A stretch of 64,000 nt of DNA from Intestinibacillus massiliensis (lineage in GTDB: Bacteria > Bacillota > Clostridia > Oscillospirales > Butyricicoccaceae): contig NZ_LT707059.1 in NCBI RefSeq assembly GCF_900155735.1, positions 200,232-264,231 of the forward strand, read 5' to 3'. Below, piece after piece: positions 16,141 through 24,237 of the stretch. A model generated the notes under the pieces. It made no database searches. It was not told the origin of the DNA and saw only the letters and a program-made list of their open reading frames with translations. The first letter of the stretch is position 1. Each line of letters begins with the position of its first letter. The position numbers and the translations under genes are program-made.

Positions 16141-16169
16141 TTGTGTTTTTGCTGCGCTTTTGGTATAAT
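16141..16169 (+). promoter_or_regulatory. Promoter of the DivIVA-like gene cluster
   Basis: TTGTGT (16141-16146), 17-base spacer, TATAAT (16164-16169), 67 bases before the start codon at 16237. Confidence 0.7.
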
Positions 16170-16236
16170 TAACTGCGTATAACAGGAATTATGTCGGGAA
16201 CGGGCGTGCCCGGCGCGTCCGGCGGAGGATAAAGGC

Positions 16237-16983
16237 ATGTACGAGGAGACCAAAGGGTTTAAGACAGCGGTCGTCGGCGGTTTCAACCGCGAGGACGTAC
16301 TGAAATATATCGAGCAGGCCGCCAAGGAAAGCGGCGAGAAGCTCGAGCAGATGCGCACGGAGGCGGAGCGCGTACAGGCGGAGGCCGCCGAACTGCGGGA
16401 GGAGCACGTCGCGCTCAGCGAGAAAAACGCCGAGCTGCTGGAGCGCTTGGGCGAAATGACGGTCGAGGGCGACCAACTCCGGCAGGAGGCCGAGCAGGCG
16501 CGCGCGGAAGCGGCGCAGGGCGCTGCGGACGTGCAGGCGCTGCGCGACCAGGTGCGCAGCCTGGAGGAAGAAAATGCGCAGCTGCGCAGCGAAGCGGCGC
16601 TGCTGCGGCAGCAGAACCAGGATTACCAGGAATCCAAGGAGCGCCTGGCGGAAATCGAGCTGTGCGCTTACCGCCGCGCCAAGGAAGTGGACGAGCGGGC
16701 GCAGCAGGACGCGCAGCGCATCCGGGTACAGTCGGCCGAGCTGATCAGCCAGGTCAAGCGGGAGCTGGCGGCGGTAGCTGAAAAATACCGCGGCGCGCAC
16801 AAGCGGGTCGCGGCGGAGACGGAAGCCGCGGCGCGGCGCGCGGAAGAGCTGCTTGGCCGTGTCGACCAGGTGGTGCTGGCGCTGGACGAGGTAATGGTCG
16901 GCGAACTGTCGAGCGGCCAGCCCGACGCGCCGGAGCGCCCTAAAATGTCGGACGCGGCAGAACTGCTGAAGGGGGAAGGATAA
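16237..16983 (+). CDS. DivIVA-like coiled-coil protein
   Basis: A 248-residue protein. The first 25 residues (FKTAVVGGFNREDVLKYIEQ) resemble the N-terminal membrane- and fold-defining segment of DivIVA/GpsB proteins. Residues about 30-150 are a long Glu/Ala/Arg-rich coiled coil, and a second helical stretch runs to about 225. Such proteins mark curved membranes or septa in Firmicutes. GGAGG lies before the ATG. It is followed after two bases by the fumarase beta gene, so it heads a three-gene run with no evident functional link. Confidence 0.8.
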   Translation: MYEETKGFKTAVVGGFNREDVLKYIEQAAKESGEKLEQMRTEAERVQAEAAELREEHVALSEKNAELLERLGEMTVEGDQLRQEAEQARAEAAQGAADVQALRDQVRSLEEENAQLRSEAALLRQQNQDYQESKERLAEIELCAYRRAKEVDERAQQDAQRIRVQSAELISQVKRELAAVAEKYRGAHKRVAAETEAAARRAEELLGRVDQVVLALDEVMVGELSSGQPDAPERPKMSDAAELLKGEG

Positions 16984-16985
16984 CC

Positions 16986-17537
16986 ATGCATTATGATTTA
17001 AATACTGCGGATTTACAGGAAGCCGCGCCCAAGCTGCGCGCCGGGGACACGGTGTCCCTGACGGGTACGGTCTATACCGCGCGGGACGCGGCGCACAAGC
17101 GTATTGTGGCGGCGATGGAGGCGGGCGGGCCGCTGCCGTTCGACCTGCGAGGCGCGGCAATCTATTACGCCGGCCCGACGCCAGCCAAGCCCGGGCAGGT
17201 GATTGGCTCCTGCGGGCCTACGACCTCGGGGCGGATGGACCCCTTCGCGCCGCGCCTGCTGGACGCCGGGCTGTGCTGCATGATCGGCAAGGGCGTGCGG
17301 GGCGACGCCGTGGCGGAGGCCATGGCGCGCAACGGCGCGGTCTATATGGTCGCCGTCGGCGGCGCGGGCGCGCTGATCGCGGGCGCGGTCAAGGCGCTTG
17401 AGGTCGTGGCGTATGACGACCTGGGCTGCGAATCGGTCAAGCGACTGACGGTGGAAAACTTCCCGGCGATTGTCGCGATGGACTGTGCGGGCGGCAGCCT
17501 GTACCGCGACGGTGCGGCGGCATGGAAAGAAAAATGA
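16986..17537 (+). CDS. fumB: Class I fumarate hydratase beta subunit
   Basis: A 183-residue Fe-S hydro-lyase C-terminal domain: GDTVSLTGTVYTARDAAHKRI, IYYAGPTP, the family signature GPTTSGRMDPF, and GKG. In two-subunit class I fumarases and L-tartrate dehydratases this subunit complements an alpha subunit that binds the [4Fe-4S] cluster. No alpha gene is adjacent here: upstream is the DivIVA-like gene and downstream a phosphatase. Symbol choice follows the fumA/fumB naming of two-subunit enzymes; activity on tartrate or another hydroxy acid is possible. Confidence 0.85.
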   Translation: MHYDLNTADLQEAAPKLRAGDTVSLTGTVYTARDAAHKRIVAAMEAGGPLPFDLRGAAIYYAGPTPAKPGQVIGSCGPTTSGRMDPFAPRLLDAGLCCMIGKGVRGDAVAEAMARNGAVYMVAVGGAGALIAGAVKALEVVAYDDLGCESVKRLTVENFPAIVAMDCAGGSLYRDGAAAWKEK

Positions 17538-18226
17538 CGGTATTTTTGGATTTGGACGGCACGGTGCTCGATTTCGCGCAAAGCGAGCGCCATGCCTTCT
17601 TTACTGCCATGGCGCGGCTGGGTATCCCGGCCGACGAAGGGGATTTTGCCCGTTACCACGAGATCAACCAGTCGATGTGGGCGGCGATCGAGCGTGGGGA
17701 GGCCACGGGCGAGGAAATCCGCCCGCTGCGCTTCCAGCGCCTGCTGGAAGCGCGCGGCCACTGGGACTGGGATCGCGTCAACGCGCACTATATCGCGGCG
17801 CTCGCCGAGGCGGGCATCCCGTACCCGGGGGCGGTGCCGTTCGTCGGGGCGTTGCACCGGGAGCATAAGGTTTGCGTGGTGACGAACGGCCTGCGCCGCT
17901 CGCAGCAGAGCCGCCTGGAACACGCCGGCCTTGCCCCGTATACCGACCTCATGCTGACAAGCGAGGAAGTTGGCGCGCCAAAGCCCGCGCCCGATATGTT
18001 TTTCGAGGCCATGGCGCGCTTTGGGGACGATAACCCCGCGCATTATATCATGTTCGGCGATTCCCTCACGGCGGATATCGTGGGTGCGCAGGCCGCCGGG
18101 GTGCGCGCGGTCTGGTTTAACCCCTCCGGGAAGGCGCCGTCCTGCGGCGTGCGCCCGGATTGGACGGTGGGGGACTACCAGGGCGCGGCGCAGATCCTGC
18201 TGGACAGCCGCAGCTGGGAGCTCTGA
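17534..18226 (+). CDS. HAD hydrolase, YjjG-like nucleotidase family
   Basis: All four HAD motifs are visible: nucleophile DLDGT (residues about 6-10), VVTNG, the Lys in APKPAPDMF, and GDSLTADI. The insertion after motif I is the helical cap of subfamily C1, and the overall pattern resembles the YjjG-type nucleotidases that clear unusual nucleotides. I chose ATG at 17534 because it shares ATGA with the fumarase stop; an in-frame ATG at 17522 would add four residues. It is the last gene of the cluster. True substrate unknown. Confidence 0.88.
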   Translation: MTVFLDLDGTVLDFAQSERHAFFTAMARLGIPADEGDFARYHEINQSMWAAIERGEATGEEIRPLRFQRLLEARGHWDWDRVNAHYIAALAEAGIPYPGAVPFVGALHREHKVCVVTNGLRRSQQSRLEHAGLAPYTDLMLTSEEVGAPKPAPDMFFEAMARFGDDNPAHYIMFGDSLTADIVGAQAAGVRAVWFNPSGKAPSCGVRPDWTVGDYQGAAQILLDSRSWEL

Positions 18227-18280
18227 AACGGGCGCAGGAATCGCCAGGAACGTAAATTTCCGGAATGTGTGAAAAGGACG

Positions 18281-18309
18281 TTGACAGGCGGCGCAAACCG
18301 TTGTACAAT
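18281..18309 (+). promoter_or_regulatory. Promoter of the hydrogenase gene
   Basis: TTGACA (18281-18286), 17-base spacer, TACAAT (18304-18309), close to consensus. The leader contains a GC hairpin at about 18341-18361 (CCCGCC/GGCGGG). Confidence 0.85.
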
Positions 18310-18383
18310 GGCCTTGTTAAAAAAATATCAATTCGGGGATTGCCCCGCCGCAGCGGCGGGATACTGAGAGAGGCGGAGACAGA

Positions 18384-19817
18384 TTGAGATCCTTTGAAAC
18401 CGATGTGCAGTTGCTCAAGTACCGTATCCTGAAGGAAGTGGCGGAGCGTGCATTTGCCGGCAACCTGATGGAGTCCTATTACGAAATTCCCAAAATTATC
18501 TCACCGGGGCCCAAGCCGACGATGCGTTGCTGTATTTATAAGGAACGCGCCATTGCGCAGGAGCGCGTGCGCCTGGCGATGGGCGGCGACAGCCGCAACC
18601 CCAACGTGATTGAAATCATCCCGCTCGCGTGCGACGAGTGCCCGGTCGAGCGTTACACGGTCAGCCAGTCCTGCCGCGGCTGCATTTCACAGCGCTGCAT
18701 CAAGAACTGCCCGAAAAACGCGATTACGAAGGATAAAAACGGCAAGGCTTTCATCGACCCGGATATTTGCATCGAGTGCGGCCGCTGCGCCAAGGTCTGC
18801 CCTTACGGCGCGATTACGGAAAACGTGCGCCCCTGCGAGCGGAGCTGCAAGGTCGGCGCGATCCATATGAACGAAGAAAAGAAGGCCGAGATCGACCCAG
18901 AGAAGTGCATCGCCTGCGGCGCGTGCGTTTACCAGTGCCCGTTCGGCGCGGCCATGGACAAATCCTTTATGGTCGACGCGATCAACATCATCAAGAACGC
19001 CGACGGCGGCAAGAACTACAAGGTCGTCGCCATCGTCGCGCCGGCCATCGCCTCGCAATTTACCGACGTCAGCCTGGGGCAGGTGGTCACCGCGATCCGC
19101 CGCCTTGGCATCGACTATGTGGTCGAAGCGGCGATGGGCGCGGACATGGTGGCGGAAAAGGAGGCGGAGGAGCTTGCGGAAAAGGGCTTCCTGACCTCGA
19201 GCTGCTGCCCGGCCTTTGTCAAGTACATTGAAACCGCGATGCCGGATATGGCGCAACATATCTCGCACAACCTTTCCCCGATGGCGGAAATCGGCCGCTA
19301 TGTCAAGATCAACGCCGAAATGCCGGTGCGCACGATCTTTATCGGGCCGTGCACGGCGAAAAAGGCCGAACAGCAGAAGATGACGGTCGACCTGTGGATC
19401 GACTGCGTGCTGACCTTTGAGGAGCTGCAGGCGATGATCGACAGCCAGAACATCGTCATGAGCGTCATGGACGAGACCCCGCTGGAGGACGCCTCCTACT
19501 TCGGCCGCGTCTTTGGCCGTTCGGGTGGCCTGACCGAGGCGGTGCTCGAAGTCGTCAAGGAAAAAGGGCTTGATTTTGAGGTCAAGGCCGAGGCCTGCGA
19601 CGGGATCGAAGCCTGCAAGACCGCCCTTTTGCGCGCCAAGGCGGGCAAGCTGGACAAAAACTTTATCGAGGGCATGGCCTGCGTCGGCGGCTGTGTCGGC
19701 GGCGCTTGCAGCCTCAACCACGAGGTCAAGGGCCGCGCCAAGGTAGACCAATACGGCAAAAAGAGTGAAAAGGAAAGCGTCGGCAACGCAGTCGAGACCT
19801 ATAAGGTAGGCGTCTGA
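18384..19817 (+). CDS. [FeFe] hydrogenase-like protein with ferredoxin domains (group B-type)
   Basis: Catalyses reversible proton reduction at an H-cluster, probably soluble in the cytoplasm. An N-terminal Cys-rich region (CDECP, CRGCISQRC) is followed by two 4Fe-4S motifs (CIECGRCAKVCP; CIACGACVYQCP). The H-cluster motifs are present in altered form: L1 SSCCPAF, L2 GPCTAKK and L3 EGMACVGGCVGG, in place of the M3-type TSCCPGW, MPCTAKK and EVMACPGGC. This matches the poorly characterised group B enzymes. At 477 residues it lacks extra N-terminal domains. Start is TTG at 18384 with GGAG five bases upstream. No maturase genes are in the window. Confidence 0.85.
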   Translation: MRSFETDVQLLKYRILKEVAERAFAGNLMESYYEIPKIISPGPKPTMRCCIYKERAIAQERVRLAMGGDSRNPNVIEIIPLACDECPVERYTVSQSCRGCISQRCIKNCPKNAITKDKNGKAFIDPDICIECGRCAKVCPYGAITENVRPCERSCKVGAIHMNEEKKAEIDPEKCIACGACVYQCPFGAAMDKSFMVDAINIIKNADGGKNYKVVAIVAPAIASQFTDVSLGQVVTAIRRLGIDYVVEAAMGADMVAEKEAEELAEKGFLTSSCCPAFVKYIETAMPDMAQHISHNLSPMAEIGRYVKINAEMPVRTIFIGPCTAKKAEQQKMTVDLWIDCVLTFEELQAMIDSQNIVMSVMDETPLEDASYFGRVFGRSGGLTEAVLEVVKEKGLDFEVKAEACDGIEACKTALLRAKAGKLDKNFIEGMACVGGCVGGACSLNHEVKGRAKVDQYGKKSEKESVGNAVETYKVGV

Positions 19818-19837
19818 CGCCAGCGCGAATATCGCCG

Positions 19838-19887
19838 CCCCTGCGGACATATCTATGAATGGAGATGTCCGTGGGGGTGGTTTTTTT
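19838..19887 (+). terminator. Terminator after the hydrogenase gene, overlapping the next start
   Basis: CCCC (19838-19841) and CGGACAT (19844-19850) pair with ATGTCCG (19865-19871) and GGGG (19873-19876), then TGG and seven T (19881-19887). The peptidase start codons lie within this hairpin and its tail. Confidence 0.75.
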
Positions 19888-20881
19888 GTTGTTCTGGACG
19901 GTTCGCGCACGGCGCCTTCTGGCGGCCGGGCTATGCCTGCTTGCCGGGCTGGCGGCGGTTTCGGTCTGCGCGGTGCATTCGCGGGCGGCGGATAGCTATA
20001 TCAAGTATGTGGAGTTTAACGTACCGTATGCCGCTCTGCACAAGGCGATGGAGGACGATATTTCCTGCGGGGGCAAGGTGAGCTGGATCGATACGCTGGC
20101 CTACCTTGCGGCAAAGTACGGGGGCGAGTGGGGAAGGTACAAGGCCGCGGATATGGATGCGGTCCTGGAAAAGCTGCACGGCGGTGAGGACATTGCGGGG
20201 CTGACGCGCGGCATGAAGTATTTCCCCTATTTCCGGGAGGCGTACGGCGCGGTATTGGGCGGGCTCCTGGGAGACTATGTGCAGGAACTGCCCGGCGAGG
20301 AGGGCGAGGAGCCGGCCTGGACAGCGCGGTATGGCCTGCGCGCCTACTCCCCGGTCGCGGAGGGTTACTACTATAATGATTTCGACGACTTCGGGGCGAG
20401 CCGCTCCTACGGCTTTGCGCGCCAGCATATGGGGCACGACCTCATGGGTTCGGTCGGCACGCCGATCGTGGCCGTGGAAACCGGTACCGTGGAAGTCATG
20501 GGCTGGAACCAGTACGGCGGCTGGCGGATCGGCATCCGCAGCCTGGATCAGAAGCGTTACTGGTATTATGCGCATCTGCGCAAGGACCATCCGTTCCAGG
20601 AGGGGCTGCGCGAGGGCGACCGCGTGACGGCGGGGCAGGTGATCGGTTATCTCGGCCAGACCGGGTATTCCAGCAAGGAAAACGTCAACGGGATTGAAAC
20701 GCCGCACCTGCACTACGGGCTTGAATTGGTGTTCGACGAGAAACAGAAGGAGTCGAATAACGAGATATGGGTCGACCTGTACGCCCTGACGCGCCTGCTT
20801 TCCGAGCACCGCAGCACGGTGTACCGGGAGGGCAAGGAATACTACCGTATGTACGATATGATCTGGTGCGGCACGGAATAA
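19871..20881 (+). CDS. M23 family metallopeptidase, membrane-anchored or secreted
   Basis: A cell-wall hydrolase of the LytM type. An N-terminal Arg-flanked hydrophobic segment (RRLLAAGLCLLAGLAAVSVCAV) is a signal peptide or anchor. Zinc-site motifs are HMGHDLMG (HxxxD type) and HLHYG, with GQVIGYLGQTGYS between them. The region before the peptidase domain (about residues 40-165) is not recognised. GTG at 19871 has GGAG six bases upstream; ATG at 19859 or 19865 are alternatives, all inside the preceding terminator hairpin. The next gene, a deacetylase, follows after 12 bases, suggesting joint work on peptidoglycan or sporulation. Confidence 0.85.
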   Translation: MGVVFLLFWTVRARRLLAAGLCLLAGLAAVSVCAVHSRAADSYIKYVEFNVPYAALHKAMEDDISCGGKVSWIDTLAYLAAKYGGEWGRYKAADMDAVLEKLHGGEDIAGLTRGMKYFPYFREAYGAVLGGLLGDYVQELPGEEGEEPAWTARYGLRAYSPVAEGYYYNDFDDFGASRSYGFARQHMGHDLMGSVGTPIVAVETGTVEVMGWNQYGGWRIGIRSLDQKRYWYYAHLRKDHPFQEGLREGDRVTAGQVIGYLGQTGYSSKENVNGIETPHLHYGLELVFDEKQKESNNEIWVDLYALTRLLSEHRSTVYREGKEYYRMYDMIWCGTE

Positions 20882-20893
20882 CGGGAGGGGAGC

Positions 20894-21754
20894 ATGAAGA
20901 AAACCATATTACAGATGGCGGCGACCGTGCTGGCGCTCTGGGGCATTTTTACCGCCAACAGCATGGTCGCGGGGCAGCAGGTCATGGCCTCGGCGTCCGC
21001 GGACGCCGGCGTGCAGGTGCCGGTCCTGATGTATCACAGCATCCTGAAGGATTCGGCGCGCACGGGGAAATACGTGCTGCCGCCCGACGCCTTAAAGGCG
21101 GATCTCGCCTATTTAAAGGAGCACGGGTATGAAAGCGTCACCGTATCCGACCTGCTGGCCTATGTGCGGGAGGGCGCGCCGCTGCCGGAGAAGCCGGTCA
21201 TGATTACTTTCGACGACGGCTACTATAACAATTACCTGTACGCCTACCCGATCCTGAAGGAACAGGGCATGCGCGCGGTGATTTCCATTATCGGCAGCCA
21301 GACCGCGCTGTTTACGGAAAACGGGCAGGAAAACGCGTATTGGTCGCACCTGACAACCGAGCGGTGCCGTGAAATGGCGGCGGACGGCACGGTGGAGATA
21401 CAAAACCACTCGTACGACCTGCATACCTACGGCAACCGGCGCGGCTGCCTGCGCACGCGCGGGGAGGACGAGGCGAGCTACCGCGCCTTCCTGCAGCACG
21501 ATACCCGGGAGGCGCAGGAGCTGATCACCGGCGCGGGGCTGCCGGAGCCGACCTGCTATACCTACCCGTTCGGCTCGCTGTCCAAGGAGAGCGAGGTGAT
21601 CCTGAAGGAGATGGGGTTCCAATGTACGCTTGGGTGCGAGGAAGGCGTCAACACCGTGACGCGCGACCCGGACTGCCTGTACCAGATGAAACGGTTCAAC
21701 CGCCCGGCTGGGATATCGACCGGCGCCTTTATGAAAAAGGCGGGGATTACGTAA
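20894..21754 (+). CDS. Polysaccharide deacetylase (NodB homology, CE4)
   Basis: A secreted 286-residue enzyme with a signal peptide (residues 1-34, ending near ASA). The NodB metal and catalytic motifs are TFDDG (motif 1, Asp pair) and NHSYDLH (motif 2, His ligands), with YTYPFG as a motif 3 equivalent. Such enzymes remove acetyl groups from peptidoglycan or other N-acetylglucosamine polymers outside the cell. GGAGG precedes the ATG. It sits between the M23 peptidase and the YlmC/YmxH gene in one rightward run. Confidence 0.93.
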   Translation: MKKTILQMAATVLALWGIFTANSMVAGQQVMASASADAGVQVPVLMYHSILKDSARTGKYVLPPDALKADLAYLKEHGYESVTVSDLLAYVREGAPLPEKPVMITFDDGYYNNYLYAYPILKEQGMRAVISIIGSQTALFTENGQENAYWSHLTTERCREMAADGTVEIQNHSYDLHTYGNRRGCLRTRGEDEASYRAFLQHDTREAQELITGAGLPEPTCYTYPFGSLSKESEVILKEMGFQCTLGCEEGVNTVTRDPDCLYQMKRFNRPAGISTGAFMKKAGIT

Positions 21755-21766
21755 GGGGGGAGCGAT

Positions 21767-22054
21767 ATGCAGGGCTGCCGGATTGCCGAGCTGCGTATGA
21801 AAGAGGTTATCAATATCTGTGACGGCGCACGGCTCGGTTACGTGGGGGATCTGGAGGTCGATATCCTGTGCGGCCGCGTGGTGGCGCTGGTCGTCCCCGG
21901 CACGTGCTGGTTTTTCGGCCTATTTGGGCGCGGGGAGGAATATGTAATCCCCTGGGACGCGATCGACAAGATCGGGGACGACATTATCCTCGTGCGGTGG
22001 GAAACGACGCGCCCGCACCGCGAAAAGGAAAAACGACGCTTCTTCCGCGTATAA
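21767..22054 (+). CDS. YlmC/YmxH family PRC-barrel protein
   Basis: A 95-residue protein with the family pattern CRIAELRMKEVINICDGARLGYVGDLEVD and PWDAIDKIGDDIILV. In Bacillus and clostridia YlmC/YmxH proteins are tied to sporulation; their biochemical role is unresolved. Start ATG at 21767 follows GGGGGGAG by a few bases and lies 12 bases after the deacetylase stop, so the three genes from 19871 form a likely operon. The C-terminus is very basic (REKEKRRFF). Confidence 0.9.
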   Translation: MQGCRIAELRMKEVINICDGARLGYVGDLEVDILCGRVVALVVPGTCWFFGLFGRGEEYVIPWDAIDKIGDDIILVRWETTRPHREKEKRRFFRV

Positions 22055-22080
22055 AATCGGAGAATTTTGCAAAAAATGCT

Positions 22081-22109
22081 TTGACAAACGCGAAATTGCA
22101 TGCTATACT
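22081..22109 (+). promoter_or_regulatory. Promoter of rpsB
   Basis: TTGACA (22081-22086), 17-base spacer, TATACT (22104-22109), near consensus as expected for a ribosomal protein gene. Confidence 0.88.
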
Positions 22110-22143
22110 ATCAAAGCACGATTGAGTGCAGAACAAAACACAC

Positions 22144-22208
22144 ATCCCGTTTATGTCAGCGGCGGGGTGCCTCCCGCAAGGGGGTGCCGCCGGCAGATGA
22201 CACGGGAT
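22144..22208 (+). promoter_or_regulatory. Structured 5' leader of rpsB
   Basis: Nested pairings form one long hairpin: ATCCCG/CGGGAT at the base, TGTCA/TGACA, GGCGG/CCGCC, and CCTCC with GGGGG around CGCAA. It ends about 20 bases before the rpsB ribosome site. Such leaders often bind the encoded ribosomal protein for autogenous control; here that is an inference. Confidence 0.65.
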
Positions 22209-22239
22209 GGAGGGAAACAACCTTGAGGAGGAAACAAAA

Positions 22240-22968
22240 ATGGCAGTAATCTCTATGAAGCAGCTTCTGGAAGCGGGCGTGCACTTTGGCCACCAGACCC
22301 GCCGCTGGAACCCGAAAATGGCGACCTACATCTTCACCGAGCGCAACGGTATCTACATCATCGACCTGCAGAAGACCGTAAAGAAGCTCGAGGAGGCGTA
22401 TTTCTTCGTCCGTGATATCGCGGCGGCCGGCGAGTCCATCCTGTTCGTGGGCACCAAGAAGCAGGCGCAGGACGCGATCAAGGAAGAGGCGGAGCGCTGC
22501 GGCATGTACTTCGTAAACGCCCGTTGGCTGGGCGGCATGCTGACCAACTTTAAGACCATGCGTACCCGTATCGCACGTCTGAACCAGCTCCAGAAGATGC
22601 AGCAGGACGGCACCTTCGACCTGCTCCCGAAGAAGGAAGTTATCAAGCTCCAGCTCGAGATCGCAAAGCTCGAAAAGTACCTGGGCGGCGTCAAGGAAAT
22701 GAAGAAGCTGCCGGGCGCGATGTTCGTAGTTGATCCCCGCAAGGAGAAGAACGCGATCGCGGAAGCCCGCAAGCTGGGCATCCCGGTTGTCGCAATCGTC
22801 GACACCAACTGCGACCCGGACGAGATCGACTATGTCATCCCGGGCAACGACGACGCAATCCGCGCGATCAAGCTGATCTCCGGCACTATGGCCAACGCGG
22901 TGCTCGAGGGCAAGCAGGGCGAGCAGCTCGAGGTTGAGGCCAAGGCTGAGGCTAAGGACGCCGAGTAA
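22240..22968 (+). CDS. rpsB: 30S ribosomal protein S2
   Basis: A 242-residue S2 protein: [23 protein letters not shown] at the start, then [11 protein letters not shown] and [12 protein letters not shown]. It is a primary component of the small subunit. ATG at 22240 is chosen because GAGGAGG lies eight bases upstream; an earlier in-frame GTG at 22207 would overlap the leader hairpin. The C-terminus is Glu/Ala/Lys-rich. It is followed by tsf after 117 bases. Codon choice is strongly biased, consistent with high expression. Confidence 0.98.
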   Translation: MAVISMKQLLEAGVHFGHQTRRWNPKMATYIFTERNGIYIIDLQKTVKKLEEAYFFVRDIAAAGESILFVGTKKQAQDAIKEEAERCGMYFVNARWLGGMLTNFKTMRTRIARLNQLQKMQQDGTFDLLPKKEVIKLQLEIAKLEKYLGGVKEMKKLPGAMFVVDPRKEKNAIAEARKLGIPVVAIVDTNCDPDEIDYVIPGNDDAIRAIKLISGTMANAVLEGKQGEQLEVEAKAEAKDAE

Positions 22969-22988
22969 TTTAGAATATATTAACGCGG

Positions 22989-23046
22989 AAGGGCGGGGAC
23001 ACTCTGATTTGGCGCATGCCATACAAGGAAGGGCTGCCCCGCCCTT
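22989..23046 (+). promoter_or_regulatory. Intercistronic hairpin between rpsB and tsf
   Basis: AAGGGCGGGG (22989-22998) pairs perfectly with CCCCGCCCTT (23037-23046), enclosing 38 bases; only TTGTT follows. It may be an RNA-processing or partial-attenuation site. Confidence 0.55.
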
Positions 23047-23085
23047 TGTTCACGATGGATTTCAATATACAGGAGGAATTTTAAA

Positions 23086-24018
23086 ATGGCTTTTACTGCT
23101 GCTGACGTAAAGAAGCTGCGTGAAATGACGAACGTAGGCATGATGGACTGCAAGAAGGCGCTGACCGAATCCGACGGCGACTTTGACAAGGCGATCGAGC
23201 TGCTGCGCGAGAAGGGTCTCGCCAAGGCCGCTAAGAAGGCCGACCGCGTTGCGGCGGAAGGCGTCGTATGCGCGACCGTTTGCGGCGACTGCGGCGTGGG
23301 CGCGATCATCGAGGTCAACTCCGAGACCGACTTCGTCGCCAAGAACGCGGACTTCCAGAAGTTCGTTGCCGACCTGGCGGGCGTTGTCATGCAGGACGCG
23401 CCGGCTGACGTGGAGGCGCTCAAGGCCTGCAAGATGGGCGATATCACCGTACAGGAAGCGCTGCAGGAGAAGGTTCTGACCATCGGCGAGAACATCCAGA
23501 TCCGCCGCTTCGAGCGCTACGACGACGCTACTGTGAATGTTGCATACACCCACATGGGCGGCGTAATCGGCGTCCTGGTCGGCCTTGCGGTTTCCGATAA
23601 CCTCAAGGGCAACGCGACCGTTACCGAGCTGGGCAAGGACATCGGCATGCAGGCCGCGGCAATGCGCCCGGCGTTCATGGACAAGTCCGAGGTTGACAAC
23701 GCGACCCTGGACAAGGAGCGCGAAATCCTGATGGCACAGGCGCTCGAGGAGAACAAGGCCGCCGCTAAGCCGAAGCCGGAGAATATCATCGCGAAGATGG
23801 TAGAAGGCCGCGTCGGCAAGTACTATGAGGAAAACTGCCTGCTGCAGCAGGTCTTTGTCAAGGACAGCAAGGCTTCTGTCGAGAAGCACATCGCTGAGGT
23901 TGCCAAGGAGCTGGGCGGCGAGATCAAGCTGGTCAAGTATGTCCGCTACGAAAAGGGCGAGGGCATCGAGAAGAAGCAGGACGACTTCGCTGCTGAAGTT
24001 GCGTCCATGACCAAGTAA
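23086..24018 (+). CDS. tsf: Elongation factor Ts
   Basis: Nucleotide exchange factor for EF-Tu, 310 residues. Diagnostic features are the N-terminal UBA-like region (VKKLREMTNVGMMDCKKALTE) and NSETDFVAKN, the EF-Tu contact. AGGAGG precedes the ATG. In most Firmicutes pyrH and frr follow directly; here a strong terminator follows and pyrH lies about 38.9 kb away. Confidence 0.98.
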   Translation: MAFTAADVKKLREMTNVGMMDCKKALTESDGDFDKAIELLREKGLAKAAKKADRVAAEGVVCATVCGDCGVGAIIEVNSETDFVAKNADFQKFVADLAGVVMQDAPADVEALKACKMGDITVQEALQEKVLTIGENIQIRRFERYDDATVNVAYTHMGGVIGVLVGLAVSDNLKGNATVTELGKDIGMQAAAMRPAFMDKSEVDNATLDKEREILMAQALEENKAAAKPKPENIIAKMVEGRVGKYYEENCLLQQVFVKDSKASVEKHIAEVAKELGGEIKLVKYVRYEKGEGIEKKQDDFAAEVASMTK

Positions 24019-24043
24019 TTAAAGCTGGAAACAGCCCACGTAT

Positions 24044-24088
24044 AAAAAAGAACCAGAAGATACCATCCGTATCTTCTGGTTCTTTTTT
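24044..24088 (+). terminator. Rho-independent terminator after tsf
   Basis: A perfect 19-bp inverted repeat (24044-24062 with 24070-24088), loop of seven, ending in six T. It marks the left edge of the accessory block. Confidence 0.95.
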
Positions 24089-24237
24089 GCTTTTTGCAGG
24101 GTCGTTCCCGCCTTCTGCAGCATTCGCAGCAAAGGAGGCCGTTGCCTGCAAGGCATTTGTGATTTCAAAATCATATCGGTACCGGCCGGATACAGAATAA
24201 GCCGCCTTTGCGCTTGCCGATAAGTGTATATCCAGCC

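Noticed and set aside
24089-24237. Attachment-site direct repeats at the edges of the accessory block
   Set aside because: Comparison by eye of 24089-24237 with 62354-62880 showed no convincing shared repeat, and no integrase is present.
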